64,000 nt of DNA from Ruania alkalisoli (GCF_014960965.1 NZ_CP063169.1:1645581-1709580), one strand, 5' to 3'; numbered from the stretch's first letter, positions 9,099-17,571 are shown. Notes: generated by a model not told the origin, from the sequence alone. Numbers and translations are program-made.

Positions 9099-9929
9099 AT
9101 GAGCATGATTCCTCCCGTCGCCGTGGGCGGCATGGCCGATCCGGACGAGCCCAGCAGATTGAGCTATGCGGGCCTGTACGTGGCGGCGGATCGTGAGCGC
9201 GTGCTGACCGCGCTCGGTGAGCTCGGGTTCACCGGCTGGGTAGGGCCGCAGGAAGACCGATGGGTCCTGGTGATCGCCGCCAACGCACGCGGCGCCGTCG
9301 CCTCGAGGAAGCGCACGATCGATGCCCTGGCGCGAGATGCGGCAGGGCAGTTGCAGGCAGTAGTGCTCGCTGCCGAGGTGGACCGGGAGAGGCGGCTGCG
9401 CCTGTTCGGCTACGACAGTGACGGTGAGCGCGTGCGCTACGACAGCAACCCGCCCGAGGGGGAGGTGCCGGAGGCCGAGATCACCCTGGACGAGTTCGGT
9501 GAACCCGTGATGTCCGGCGACGCCTTCGCCGAGCTCGACGGTGAGGAGATTGCAGCAGGGCTGCTGGCGCTGTGCCAGGTGGAAGGTCCCGCTGACGCTG
9601 ACGCTGACGCTGACGCTGACGCTGACGCTGACGCTGACGCTGACGCTGACGCTGGCAAGGGCACGTCCGAGGCACTCGCCGAGCTGCTCGAGGAAGAGCT
9701 GGGCGAGTCCACGAACGAGTCCGAGCGGATCAAGGCCGTGGCGCGGGCGCTGCAGCTGCCCACCTGGATCGTCGCCTCCGCCTCGCTCCCCAAGCGTGTC
9801 CCCGGCGGACCGGAGAAGGACGAGGTCACCTATCTCGGGCGTGGAAAGCAGGGCGCCTCAGGCCGGTTGGCGGCAGCCTGGACCAACCGGGTCCGCAAGA
9901 AGGCGAAGGATCCCGAGGACCGTCGCTGA
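9099..9929 (+). CDS. Uncharacterised protein with (Ala-Asp)10 tract
   Basis: 276-aa protein with no domain I recognise. The N-terminal 100 residues look like a compact alpha/beta domain (RVLTALGELGFTGWVGPQEDRWVLVIAAN). A highly acidic linker follows, containing ten Ala-Asp dipeptides (about residues 165-184) encoded by a perfect 6-bp tandem repeat. Then comes a helical acidic stretch and a basic C-terminus (NRVRKKAKDPEDRR). No signal peptide or membrane helix. It is divergent from the TetR gene, with its ATG about 45 bp from the operator, so it might be influenced by that repressor. Its stop codon abuts the stop of the convergent PLD gene with no gap. Function unknown. Confidence 0.75.
   Translation: MSMIPPVAVGGMADPDEPSRLSYAGLYVAADRERVLTALGELGFTGWVGPQEDRWVLVIAANARGAVASRKRTIDALARDAAGQLQAVVLAAEVDRERRLRLFGYDSDGERVRYDSNPPEGEVPEAEITLDEFGEPVMSGDAFAELDGEEIAAGLLALCQVEGPADADADADADADADADADADAGKGTSEALAELLEEELGESTNESERIKAVARALQLPTWIVASASLPKRVPGGPEKDEVTYLGRGKQGASGRLAAAWTNRVRKKAKDPEDRR
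9591..9650 (+). repeat. Hexanucleotide microsatellite (GCTGAC)x10
   Basis: Ten uninterrupted copies of GCTGAC, followed by a degenerate GCTGGC unit. It lies in the reading frame of the 9099-9929 gene and encodes alternating Ala-Asp. Copy-number change by slippage would lengthen or shorten the linker by two residues without shifting the frame. Confidence 0.97.
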
Positions 9930-11189
9930 CTACAGTAGCGGTCCGAAGGGTTTGATCAGCTGTTCCAGCGCGCGGGTGATCGTCCGCCGCTGGTTCCACT
10001 GCTCGAGCGTGAGGCGCTGGGCGTTCGTCAGATCCGTGGCGAAGACTTCCTCCATGTGCTCGGCGGTGCCGTCGTCGAAGATCTCGAGGTTGACCTCGAA
10101 GTTGCCCGTCATCGACATCCGGTCGATGTTGGCCGTGCCGATCGTGGACCAGCGCCCGTCCACCGTCATCGTCTTGGCGTGGACCATCGCGCCGCGGAAG
10201 AGCCACAGCTCCACACCCGCTTCCAGCAGCGTGGCGTAGTAGGTGCGGGCAGCCCAGTCGGCGATCACGTGGTTGGAGACCTTCGGAACGAGTACCCGCA
10301 CCGTGACGCCGCGCTGGGCAGCGTTGACGAGGGCGTTGAGGATCTCCCGGTCCGGGATGAAGTAGGCCTGGGTGATGTAGATGTGGTGCTGGGCGCGGTC
10401 CATGGCCTGCAGGTAGAGCGCCCGGATGGGGAACAGCATCCGGCTCGGAGCGTTCTCCGCGCCGCGGATGCGAGCCTCCCAGGCGCGGGCGCCGCGATCG
10501 GGCAGCTTCGGGTGGCGCTTCTTGCGGTTCTCGTTCCAGAAGTCGACGAAGGAGTCCTCGAGTTCCCATACCGACGGACCCGCGAGGCGTGCATGGGTGT
10601 CGCGCCACTGCGTGGCGTACAGGGAGCCGATGTTGTAGCCGCCGACGTACCCGACGGAGCTGTCGACGATGAGCAGCTTGCGGTGATCGCGGCCCGTCTT
10701 GCGAATGTTCATCGTCAGCAGCCCTGGGCGGAAGAACGGGAACCAGAGCACGTGCAGTGTGGGCAGGTCCGGGAGTCTCTTGAACCGCGGGTCGACCACG
10801 AGGTTGCCCCAGGAGTCCACGACGACGTACACGTCGACTCCGCGGCGCGCGGCGGCGATGAGTTCGTCCTTGAACTCCTGACCGACCTCGTCCGCCTTCC
10901 AGATGAAGGTCTCGAAGTACACCGTCTGCTCAGCACCGCGGATCGACTCCAGCATCGCGTCATAGACATGCTGGCCGAAGGTGTAGACCGTGACTTCGTC
11001 ATCGTTGGAGACCGGCATGGTCTTCGGTGGGGTGCGCGGGAACTCCCCGCCCGGGGGGTCCCTTCGCTTGCGCAACCGGTCCACCGTCATCACGACCGCG
11101 ACGGCCGTCCCGTGCAGAATCGCTGCCGCTGCGAGCCACCAGGCCAGCATGCGCCGACCCCGACGGATCGTCTCACCCACCCTCGACAT
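9930..11189 (-). CDS. Phospholipase D-family cardiolipin synthase
   Basis: 419-aa membrane-anchored enzyme of the PLD superfamily, predicted to join two phosphatidylglycerol molecules (or PG and another donor) into cardiolipin at the cytoplasmic membrane. One N-terminal membrane helix (about residues 14-34) precedes two HKD catalytic motifs: HRKLLIVD with GGYNIG near residues 170-190, and HAKTMTVD with GTANID near residues 345-365. Both have the invariant His, Lys and Asp. The single N-terminal helix suggests a ClsB/C-like or actinobacterial form rather than classic two-helix ClsA. It converges on the Ala-Asp-repeat gene with directly abutting stop codons. Other PLD reactions cannot be excluded. 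Confidence 0.85.
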   Translation of the reverse strand: MSRVGETIRRGRRMLAWWLAAAAILHGTAVAVVMTVDRLRKRRDPPGGEFPRTPPKTMPVSNDDEVTVYTFGQHVYDAMLESIRGAEQTVYFETFIWKADEVGQEFKDELIAAARRGVDVYVVVDSWGNLVVDPRFKRLPDLPTLHVLWFPFFRPGLLTMNIRKTGRDHRKLLIVDSSVGYVGGYNIGSLYATQWRDTHARLAGPSVWELEDSFVDFWNENRKKRHPKLPDRGARAWEARIRGAENAPSRMLFPIRALYLQAMDRAQHHIYITQAYFIPDREILNALVNAAQRGVTVRVLVPKVSNHVIADWAARTYYATLLEAGVELWLFRGAMVHAKTMTVDGRWSTIGTANIDRMSMTGNFEVNLEIFDDGTAEHMEEVFATDLTNAQRLTLEQWNQRRTITRALEQLIKPFGPLL

Positions 11190-11238
11190 GGCCTCACCGT
11201 ACCTGCCTGGGCGCGCCCGGTGTCAGGCGGGCTCGCGC

Positions 11239-12033
11239 TCAGAGCGCAGTGAAGAGCAACGTTCGGCCGGTGCGCCCGGTGACCCACTCTGCCCGCACCC
11301 CGTACACCTGGGCGATGAGGTCGGGGGTGAGCACGTCCGCCGGGGCGCCTGCTGCGGCGACCTCCCCCTGGTGCAGCACGAGCACCTGGTCGCAGGCGTG
11401 GGCCGCGTGGGCGAGATCGTGCAGGGCCATCAGCACCCCGGTGCCGGCGTCGGCCACCTCACGGACGAGCGCGAGCATCGCCAGCTGCGCGGCGACGTCG
11501 AGGTGGTTGGTCGGTTCGTCCAGCAGCAGCAGTCGCGGCTGCTGGGCGAGCGCCCGGGCGAGCTGGACGCGTTGGCGCTCACCCCCGGAGAGAGTGGCGA
11601 AGTCCCGATCGGCGAGCTGGGCTGCCCCCGCCCGGGTCAGACACTCCTGCGCCAGGTCGAGGTCCGCCGGGGAGTCGCCGCCGAACGGCCCGCGGTGGGG
11701 GATCCGGCCCAGCAGCACCACCTCGCGTGCGCTGAGGGTGATCTCGGCGTGGGCCTCCTGCTCCACGAATGCCATCGCCTGTGCCCGGGTGCGGCGGTTG
11801 AGCTCGCGGGCGTCGGTGCCGTCCAGGCGCAGCAGCCCGGCGCTCGGGGGGAGGGCACCGATCAGCACCCGCAGCAGCGTGGACTTCCCGGACCCGTTCG
11901 GACCGAGGATCCCGGTCACCTCGCCGGCGCGCAGGCTCAGCGAGACCTCCCGCAGCAGTTCGGCGGACTCGACCCGGTAGCCCAGACCCTCGGCCGTCAG
12001 GTCCGCGACCTCGATCTGTGGTGGGGCGCTCAT
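11239..12033 (-). CDS. ABC transporter ATP-binding protein (FecE/BtuD type)
   Basis: 264-aa ATPase of a metal-chelate/siderophore or cobalamin importer. Walker A GPNGSGKST (about residues 44-52), Q-loop, signature LSGGERQRVQLARALAQQP, Walker B LLLLDEPTNHLD and the H-switch ALHDLAHA are all intact. The ATG overlaps the permease stop by four bases, so ATPase, permease and binding protein form one translationally coupled operon with the binding protein first. The family points to iron-siderophore, haem or vitamin B12 uptake; the sequence does not say which. Confidence 0.9.
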   Translation of the reverse strand: MSAPPQIEVADLTAEGLGYRVESAELLREVSLSLRAGEVTGILGPNGSGKSTLLRVLIGALPPSAGLLRLDGTDARELNRRTRAQAMAFVEQEAHAEITLSAREVVLLGRIPHRGPFGGDSPADLDLAQECLTRAGAAQLADRDFATLSGGERQRVQLARALAQQPRLLLLDEPTNHLDVAAQLAMLALVREVADAGTGVLMALHDLAHAAHACDQVLVLHQGEVAAAGAPADVLTPDLIAQVYGVRAEWVTGRTGRTLLFTAL

Positions 12034-13208
12034 GAGTTTCCCCGGTTGCGTAGCAGCAGCCAGGCGAACACCGGCGCCCCGATCGCGGCCGTGAGGATGC
12101 CCACGGGGACTTCAGACGGTTCGAAGATCGTTCGCGCCCCGGTATCGGCCCACACGAGGAAGACGGCTCCGCCCAGCGCGGCCAGCGGCAGCAACCGCAC
12201 GTGCCGTGCGCCCACCAGCAGGCGCACCACGTGCGGCAGCACCAGGCCCACGAAGCCGATCGATCCGCTGACGCTCACCAGGGCACCGGTGAGCAACGCC
12301 GTCAGAGTCAGCAGCAGCCACCGGGTGCGCGGTACGTGCACGCCGAGGGAGGTGGCTGCCGTGTCGCCGAAGGCGAAGGCGTCCAGGCTGCGCCCGTGCG
12401 CGAGCACCAGCGCCCCGATGATCACGACGGCGGCCCCTGAGATGGCCACGGACGTCCAGGTGGCCGCTGCGAGGGAGCCCATCAGCCAGTTGATGATCTC
12501 CCGGTAGGAGTCACCCTGGGCGGTGGAGAAGATCACGAAGGAGACCAGCGCCGAGCAGGCCTGGGCCACGGCGATCCCGGCCAGGATGGTGCGTGCCGGT
12601 GTGAGCCGGCCACCGATCCCGGCCAGGGCGAGTGTGGCGCCGAGGGCGAGGAGGGCGCCGGCGAAGGCAGCGATGGGCAGGGCGATGGCGACGCCCAGCA
12701 GCAGTACCGCCACAGCACCGAGTGCGGCTCCGGAGGAGACCCCGAGCAGATACGGATCGGCCAGCGGGTTGCGGGTGATCGCCTGCATCACCGCACCGCA
12801 CAGCGCCAGGCCCGCGCCGACGCAGGTCGCGGTGAGCAGCCGGGGGGCGCGCCCCTGCCACACGATCGCGTCGCGGATGGTGGTGAGCGGGTTCTCGGCC
12901 GGGGTGATCGGGACACCGCGCTCGGCGAGCCAGGTGAGGCTGTGGTGCCAGGCGCTGCCGAGCACGTCGGCCGGGGTGATCGCCGCCGGGCCGATGGTCA
13001 GCGCGATCAGCACCGACCCCAGCAACAGGCCGAGCCCGAGCAGGATCCATAGGCCTAGGCTTCCGCGTCCCGGGGTGGGCGTAGGCGGTCGGGGATCCGT
13101 GGGCGCCGGGGCAGCGATGGCCGGAGCCACCCCCTCCTCGCGCACCGGGGCGGACCGGCGATCCTCGGAGGTTCGCCGGTCCGTCCTGGTGGTGCCGGGG
13201 CTGGTCAC
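12030..13208 (-). CDS. FecCD-family ABC importer permease
   Basis: 392-aa permease of the FecCD/BtuC family, which normally works as a homodimer with about ten helices per subunit. Seen: a hydrophilic, Pro-rich N-terminal extension of about 45 residues before the first helix (LWILLGLGLLLGSVLIALTIG), the APRLLTATCVGAGLALCGAVMQAITRNPLADPYLLG block that defines the family, and the GSIGFVGLVLPHVVRL coupling region that contacts the ATPase. The GTG start overlaps the binding-protein stop (GTGA). A single permease gene implies a homodimeric channel. Confidence 0.92.
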   Translation of the reverse strand: MTSPGTTRTDRRTSEDRRSAPVREEGVAPAIAAPAPTDPRPPTPTPGRGSLGLWILLGLGLLLGSVLIALTIGPAAITPADVLGSAWHHSLTWLAERGVPITPAENPLTTIRDAIVWQGRAPRLLTATCVGAGLALCGAVMQAITRNPLADPYLLGVSSGAALGAVAVLLLGVAIALPIAAFAGALLALGATLALAGIGGRLTPARTILAGIAVAQACSALVSFVIFSTAQGDSYREIINWLMGSLAAATWTSVAISGAAVVIIGALVLAHGRSLDAFAFGDTAATSLGVHVPRTRWLLLTLTALLTGALVSVSGSIGFVGLVLPHVVRLLVGARHVRLLPLAALGGAVFLVWADTGARTIFEPSEVPVGILTAAIGAPVFAWLLLRNRGNS

Positions 13209-14230
13209 GCGCCCGCCATCGCCTGTTCCAGCTCGGCCAGTTGAGCGGCGAGGTCTGCCGCGGCACCGACGCTGCGCATCCCGGCCTCACTGGCCGGGAA
13301 CGGCACGATCAGGTAGCGCTCCTCCTGGACTGCTGGCAGCACGGCAGTGGTGGGGGTGGACTCGAGCACCTCGATCTTGTGGTCGGCGGTGTTCCAGGCG
13401 GAGTCCACGAGCACGATCACGTCGGGGTTCGCATCGGCGATCGCCTCCCACGAGGCGGAGGTCCAGGTCTCCTCGGTTCCGGCCATGATGTTGGTGAGCC
13501 CGGCGGTCTCCATCAGCAGCTGCGGGGCACCGATCCCGGCGCCGACGAAGGGAGTGTCCGAGCCGGAGGAGTACCACAGTGCCGTGAGCCCGGCGTCGGA
13601 GGCCTCGATCTGGTCGAGCTGGGTTTGCTGGCCGGCCACCAGATCGGCGGCCGCCTCGGGAGCGCCGAGCAGATCGCCGGCCTCCGTGATCGAGGCGAAG
13701 ACGTCCTCGAAGGTGAGCGGGTTGGGCTGATACTCGGGCTCCTGGCAGGCGGCGGGGGAGACATAGGTGGCGATGCCGAGCTGCTGCAGGTCGGCTCGCT
13801 CACCGGCGCCGTCGGCGGAGAAGTTTGACTCCCAGCCGGCGAACACGAAGTCCGGCTCGGTCTCCAGCACCACCTCTTCGGACGGCGCCCGTTCGGCCAG
13901 GACCGGAACGTCGGCGCCCGCTTCAGACAGGTTCTCGGGGAGGGGGCCGTCGGAGAATGCGGTGCCGACGAGGCGGTCTCCCAGACCGAGGGCGATGACC
14001 ATCTCCGTGGAGGTCGACTTGATCGTCACGATCCGCTCCGGCGCCTCAGTCACGGTGACTTCGGTGCCGCAGTTGTCGACCGTGACGGGGTAGGTGCTTA
14101 CGTCAGCGGTGGTGGCGCTGGAACCGGTGGACTCGTCAGGCTCAGGGCCGTCGGCGGAGGCGTCCGGTGAGCAGGCGGCAAGGGCAAGGATGAGGGGGAC
14201 GCACGCGAGTGCGGATCGGGTCGACGGCAC
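13205..14230 (-). CDS. Substrate-binding lipoprotein of the FecBCD-type importer
   Basis: 341-aa extracellular binding protein of the class III (FecB/BtuF) fold. From GTG 14230 the N-terminus is a lipoprotein signal ending in the lipobox LALAAC, so it is anchored outside the membrane. The mature protein opens with PVTVDNCGTEVTVTEAPERIV, the usual start of siderophore-binding proteins, and continues with two lobes joined by a helix. AGGAG lies 8 bases before the GTG, which decides this start over the longer reading frame to 14386. First gene of the operon. The ligand (ferric siderophore, cobalamin or haem) cannot be assigned. Confidence 0.88.
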   Translation of the reverse strand: MPSTRSALACVPLILALAACSPDASADGPEPDESTGSSATTADVSTYPVTVDNCGTEVTVTEAPERIVTIKSTSTEMVIALGLGDRLVGTAFSDGPLPENLSEAGADVPVLAERAPSEEVVLETEPDFVFAGWESNFSADGAGERADLQQLGIATYVSPAACQEPEYQPNPLTFEDVFASITEAGDLLGAPEAAADLVAGQQTQLDQIEASDAGLTALWYSSGSDTPFVGAGIGAPQLLMETAGLTNIMAGTEETWTSASWEAIADANPDVIVLVDSAWNTADHKIEVLESTPTTAVLPAVQEERYLIVPFPASEAGMRSVGAAADLAAQLAELEQAMAGA

Positions 14231-14277
14231 GGCAGGGACTCCTGGGCAGGCAGAGGTCAGATGGTGCGCGGGACCCT

Positions 14278-14337
14278 CCGGCCAGATCGGGCCGGTCGAC
14301 CCGGGACAAGTCAGTCCCGGGGTGTCCGTACCGGACA
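14278..14337 (-). promoter_or_regulatory. Three consecutive hairpins in the leader of the FecBCD-type operon
   Basis: In the 5' leader, reading toward the gene: TGTCCG/CGGACA (14323-14337, 3-nt loop), CCCGGGAC/GTCCCGGG (14300-14321, 6-nt loop) and CCGGCC/GGCCGG (14278-14295, 6-nt loop); every arm pairs perfectly. I could not match them to the cobalamin riboswitch core, and I see no DtxR/IdeR iron box. They may be a terminator or attenuator. Confidence 0.5.
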
Positions 14338-14407
14338 GTCTAGCGCTACTGATCTTCCGCGGGAGGTGGCGCCGTCGCGGGCGCACCCTCTCACGTGGGG
14401 TGCCTTG

Positions 14408-15130
14408 CTACAGCGTGTCGCAGACCGTGCCCCAGTTCGTGTGACCGAAGGTGGTCTTGCGCCAGAACGAGGCGGCATAGTGGTCATAGCCGGTGGGGGT
14501 CGACCAGGACCTGGTCTGCCCGGATCCGAATGTCCACGACACCGACGTGTCGACGGTGGTGCCCGTGCCACAACCGCTCGACGACGAACGCTCGTACAGC
14601 CGCAGGAATCCGGTCGGGCTGGAGGAGCCGTGGTAAGTGAACGAGTAGTTCACGTAGCTTCCGGATCGGCTCAGGCAGATCGTTCCCGGCCCGGAGGTGC
14701 CTGCACAGGCCGAGGCCATCGCCGAGTAGGTGGCGGTCGTGCGGTTCTGTGTCGACGGGGACTGAGAAATGCTTGTCGTCTCCGTACAGTCCTCGGTGCG
14801 TTCGACCACCGGAACGGTCAATCCGGCAGGACCCCCCCGCTCCTCTGGCACAGTGGTGTGCCTGATGTCCATCGAAACGAGCTCACACCCGCGTGCGGCC
14901 GAGTCGGCCGCCCAGTCCGTGGTGCGAACCTCCTCCTCGAGTGCGTCTGCCCATTCGTTCCACTCGGCATCCGTGGACTCTGCATCCGGAGCCTCGTGCA
15001 CTTCCGTGTCGGGTGCGAGTTCCTCGGCACCGGCCGAGGAACTGCTGATGATGACCGAACTGGCGATCAGCGCGACGCCGGCGGCCATGACGGTGAGCGC
15101 ACGCGTTCGGTGGGTGGTCGATGACTGCAC
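14408..15130 (-). CDS. Secreted protein of unknown function
   Basis: 240-aa protein with a Sec signal peptide: basic start (HRTR), hydrophobic core (VMAAGVALIASSVII) and a likely cleavage near SSAGA-EE at residues 34-36. The mature part begins with an acidic helical stretch, then becomes Ser/Thr/Gly-rich with five or more cysteines, suggesting a disulfide-bonded beta-rich exported domain. The GTG start at 15130 has GGAGG 8 bases upstream. It is divergent from an ECF sigma factor across 150 bp, so it could be that sigma factor's target. No catalytic motif recognised. Confidence 0.75.
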   Translation of the reverse strand: MQSSTTHRTRALTVMAAGVALIASSVIISSSSAGAEELAPDTEVHEAPDAESTDAEWNEWADALEEEVRTTDWAADSAARGCELVSMDIRHTTVPEERGGPAGLTVPVVERTEDCTETTSISQSPSTQNRTTATYSAMASACAGTSGPGTICLSRSGSYVNYSFTYHGSSSPTGFLRLYERSSSSGCGTGTTVDTSVSWTFGSGQTRSWSTPTGYDHYAASFWRKTTFGHTNWGTVCDTL

Positions 15131-15280
15131 GGGGATGCCTCCGGGTGATGGGTCGGGCGGAGGCGATCAGGTCACCAGTGCGGCCGCCTCCCAGCGTGAT
15201 CTGATCGTGACACAAAACTCATGTGTAATCACCCCCTGGGTGCCGGACATGTATAGGTGTAAGGGACGGGGAGGAGGCGG

Positions 15281-15787
15281 ATGAAGGCCGGCCCGGAGGG
15301 GCGGTTCGAGGCTCTCTACTGGGAGAATCACCGTGAGTTGCTGGCCTTCATCCGCCGCCGCACAGAGGCGGAGGCCGAGGACATCGTGGCCGAGACGTTT
15401 GTGGTGGCATGGCGCCGTATCGACGACGTGCCGGAGAACGCACGGCCATGGTTGTTCGGCGTGGCCCGCAACGTGCTGCGTAATCACCTACGAGCGCAGA
15501 ACCGCCAGACGCTGCTGAAAGTACGGATCGATCGACAACCGGAGGACCCGCAGACCGACCTGGCTACAGCCATCGCCGCGCGACACGACCTGGCTGCGGC
15601 CTGGAACAGGCTCACCAGTGCCGAGCAGGAAGTCATCTCGCTCGTCGCGTGGGACGAGTTCAGCAACGACGAAGCCGCGACCGTGCTCGGATGCGCGAAG
15701 TCGACGTTCGCGGTGCGGCTGTTCCGCGCCAGGCGTCGGCTGCTGCACCTGCTCAACCGCACCACCGTCGAAGGGGGATCGACATGA
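15281..15787 (+). CDS. ECF sigma factor (sigma-70 family)
   Basis: 168-aa extracytoplasmic-function sigma factor. Region 2 is seen at residues 10-75 (FEALYWENHRELLAFIRRR, then EDIVAETFVVAWRRIDDVPENARPWLFGVARNVL) and region 4 at residues 105-160 (WNRLTSAEQEVISLVAWDEFSNDEAATVLGCAKSTFAVRLFRARRRL). The ATG follows a GGGGAGGAGGCGG ribosome binding site. Its stop overlaps the ATG of a membrane protein (ATGA), the usual arrangement for a sigma factor and its regulator. It is divergent from a secreted protein, a plausible regulon member. Confidence 0.9.
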   Translation: MKAGPEGRFEALYWENHRELLAFIRRRTEAEAEDIVAETFVVAWRRIDDVPENARPWLFGVARNVLRNHLRAQNRQTLLKVRIDRQPEDPQTDLATAIAARHDLAAAWNRLTSAEQEVISLVAWDEFSNDEAATVLGCAKSTFAVRLFRARRRLLHLLNRTTVEGGST

Positions 15788-16596
15788 GCGAGAAGTCGAC
15801 GCTACTGCGCGCAGTCGGCGCCCTGAAGCCGTCAGAACGGGACGTGAGCGAGTCCGAGTCCCGCGCTCTGCTGGAACAGGTGAATCTCCGCATCTCCGAG
15901 GGGGCGACCTCTGCTGAGGAGGCGCGCCGACTGACGCCGTACCAGCCGCCGGTCGCGACTCGCCGTCTCCTTGCCGGTGCGGCGGCCACGGCTCTCGTCG
16001 CCGTGGGGGCGATCACTGTCAGCAACTACGACACCGCCCCCGCCTATGCCGGCTGGACTTCCACGCCAACTGAGATCGCCTCGTCGGATGTCGATGTCAT
16101 GGCTCAGATCTGCCCGCCGGAGATTCCTGGGCCGGGTCCGGATGCGGAGATGATCCCGGTCAGTCCATTGCTTGCTGAGGAGCGAGGGCCGTACCGGATG
16201 ATGCTCTCGCTCGGTGACGGCGATTCCTACCAGGTCTGCCTGACCTTGCCGGATGAGGACTCGAGCCAGGGGTACTACCCGGTGGCCATGGGATCCGTTC
16301 CCGGCCCAGGAAACGTGACGTGGCCGGCAGAGGACGATGGCGCGCTGCTGCTCGATGCGGGCACGTACACGCCGCCGATCAACAGTGATCCGGTCACCCT
16401 GGCTGTGGGCACTGCTGGATCTGATGTGGAAGCCCTGACGCTGCACACCTCCGAGGGGAGCTTCGTCGAGGCGACGGTGATGGATGGATGGTGGATCGTC
16501 TGGATCCCGGGCGAGGTATCGATCGGAGACTCGGCCTCGGTCGTCACGAGCGAGGGCACAGCGATGGACGTGATCCTCGAAAGTCCGCACACGTAA
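15784..16596 (+). CDS. Single-pass membrane protein coupled to the ECF sigma factor (possible regulator)
   Basis: 270-aa protein. A cytoplasmic N-terminus of about 60 residues (KSTLLRAVGALKPSERDVSESESRALLEQVN) is followed by one membrane helix near residues 61-80 (LLAGAAATALVAVGAITV) and an extracytoplasmic domain of about 190 residues. The layout and four-base overlap with the sigma gene suggest an anti-sigma or sigma-associated role like the CU044_5270-type proteins. The zinc-binding HxxxCxxC anti-sigma motif is absent, so the role is an inference from position and topology. Confidence 0.7.
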   Translation: MSEKSTLLRAVGALKPSERDVSESESRALLEQVNLRISEGATSAEEARRLTPYQPPVATRRLLAGAAATALVAVGAITVSNYDTAPAYAGWTSTPTEIASSDVDVMAQICPPEIPGPGPDAEMIPVSPLLAEERGPYRMMLSLGDGDSYQVCLTLPDEDSSQGYYPVAMGSVPGPGNVTWPAEDDGALLLDAGTYTPPINSDPVTLAVGTAGSDVEALTLHTSEGSFVEATVMDGWWIVWIPGEVSIGDSASVVTSEGTAMDVILESPHT

Positions 16597-16750
16597 GAGG
16601 TCGTGCCCGAGAATGGGCTCCAGCATCTCCGGCCTGTCCGCCTCCTTCCGGTCGCATGCTCGGTAGTGAGGCGGCGCGGTATCGGGGGACTCGTCTCAGG
16701 GCGGTGCTCGGCCGCTACGCGAATGTCGGGCAACGTGTGAAGATCGGAGC

Positions 16751-17506
16751 ATGAGCACACAGCCACGCGCCGTGGTGACCGGCGCCTCCACCGGGATCGG
16801 GGCCGCCACGGTGGCCGAGTTACGCAGTCGGGGCTACGCCGTCGTGGCGACTGCCCGGCGTGAGGATCGCCTGCGGGCGCTGGCCGCGGAGACCGGCTGC
16901 GAGTATGTGGCTGCCGATCTCACCGAGGCTGACGACGTTGCCCGCCTGGTCGCGACGGTGGCCGCAGGTGGTCCGCTGACAGCTTTGGTGAACAACGCCG
17001 GCGGAGCGAGGGGCGCCGACCCGGTCGAACGCGGCGACGTGGCCGACTGGGAGGAGATGTACCGGATCAACGTGCTCGCCACGTTGCGGGTGACGCAAGC
17101 GCTGCTGCCTGCGTTGCGGGCCGACGGCGGGGGAGACGTGCTCGTCCTGACCTCGACCGCTGCGCACGACACCTACCCGGGTGGTGGCGGGTACGTGGCC
17201 GCCAAGCACGCCGAACGGATCATCGCCAACACCCTCCGGCTCGAGCTTAACGGCGAACCGATCCGGGTGATCGAGATCGCGCCCGGCATGGTCAGGACCG
17301 AGGAGTTCTCCCTCAACCGCCTCGGTGACGCCGGTGCAGCCGACGCCGTCTACGAGGGTGTGGAGAACCCGCTCACCGCCGACGACATCGCCGATGCCAT
17401 CGCCTGGACCCTCACCCGGCCGCGGCACGTGAACATCGACTCCATGACGATCCGCCCGGTGGCACAGGCCTCCAGCACGCAGGTCGCCCGGCACACCGGG
17501 CTCTGA
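16751..17506 (+). CDS. Short-chain dehydrogenase/reductase (SDR)
   Basis: 251-aa classical SDR using NAD(P)H for a carbonyl/alcohol interconversion. Seen: the TGASTGIG cofactor motif (residues 10-17), an Arg after beta-2 (ATARREDR) favouring NADP(H), NNAG near residue 80, the catalytic Ser in the LTSTAAHD strand and YVAAK with catalytic Tyr and Lys near residues 152-156. The C-terminus resembles the YdfG / serine 3-dehydrogenase-like branch. Monocistronic as far as visible. The stop codon sits in the first unit of a 15-bp tandem repeat. The substrate is unknown. Confidence 0.88.
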   Translation: MSTQPRAVVTGASTGIGAATVAELRSRGYAVVATARREDRLRALAAETGCEYVAADLTEADDVARLVATVAAGGPLTALVNNAGGARGADPVERGDVADWEEMYRINVLATLRVTQALLPALRADGGGDVLVLTSTAAHDTYPGGGGYVAAKHAERIIANTLRLELNGEPIRVIEIAPGMVRTEEFSLNRLGDAGAADAVYEGVENPLTADDIADAIAWTLTRPRHVNIDSMTIRPVAQASSTQVARHTGL

Positions 17507-17553
17507 GAACGCCCGCTCTGAACACGCCTGCTCTGAACACGCCTGCTCTGCGG
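17501..17553. repeat. 15-bp tandem repeat (about 3.5 copies) at the SDR 3' end
   Basis: Units at 17501-17515 (one variant copy), 17516-17530 and 17531-17545 (identical, CTCTGAACACGCCTG), plus a partial copy to 17553. The first unit supplies the SDR stop codon TGA, and each later unit repeats that stop in the same frame. Confidence 0.9.
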
Positions 17554-17571
17554 TGTCAGTGCTCGGCCACC

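Noticed and set aside
14260-14400. Cobalamin riboswitch ahead of the FecBCD-type operon
   Set aside because: The leader is structured, but the B12-box and the conserved GGGAA / CCCGCAAC elements could not be found on the minus strand.
15200-15226. CRP-like palindrome (GTGACACA ... TGTGTAATCAC) between the secreted protein and ECF sigma genes
   Set aside because: Half sites are unevenly spaced and do not pair cleanly; an ECF promoter is as likely.
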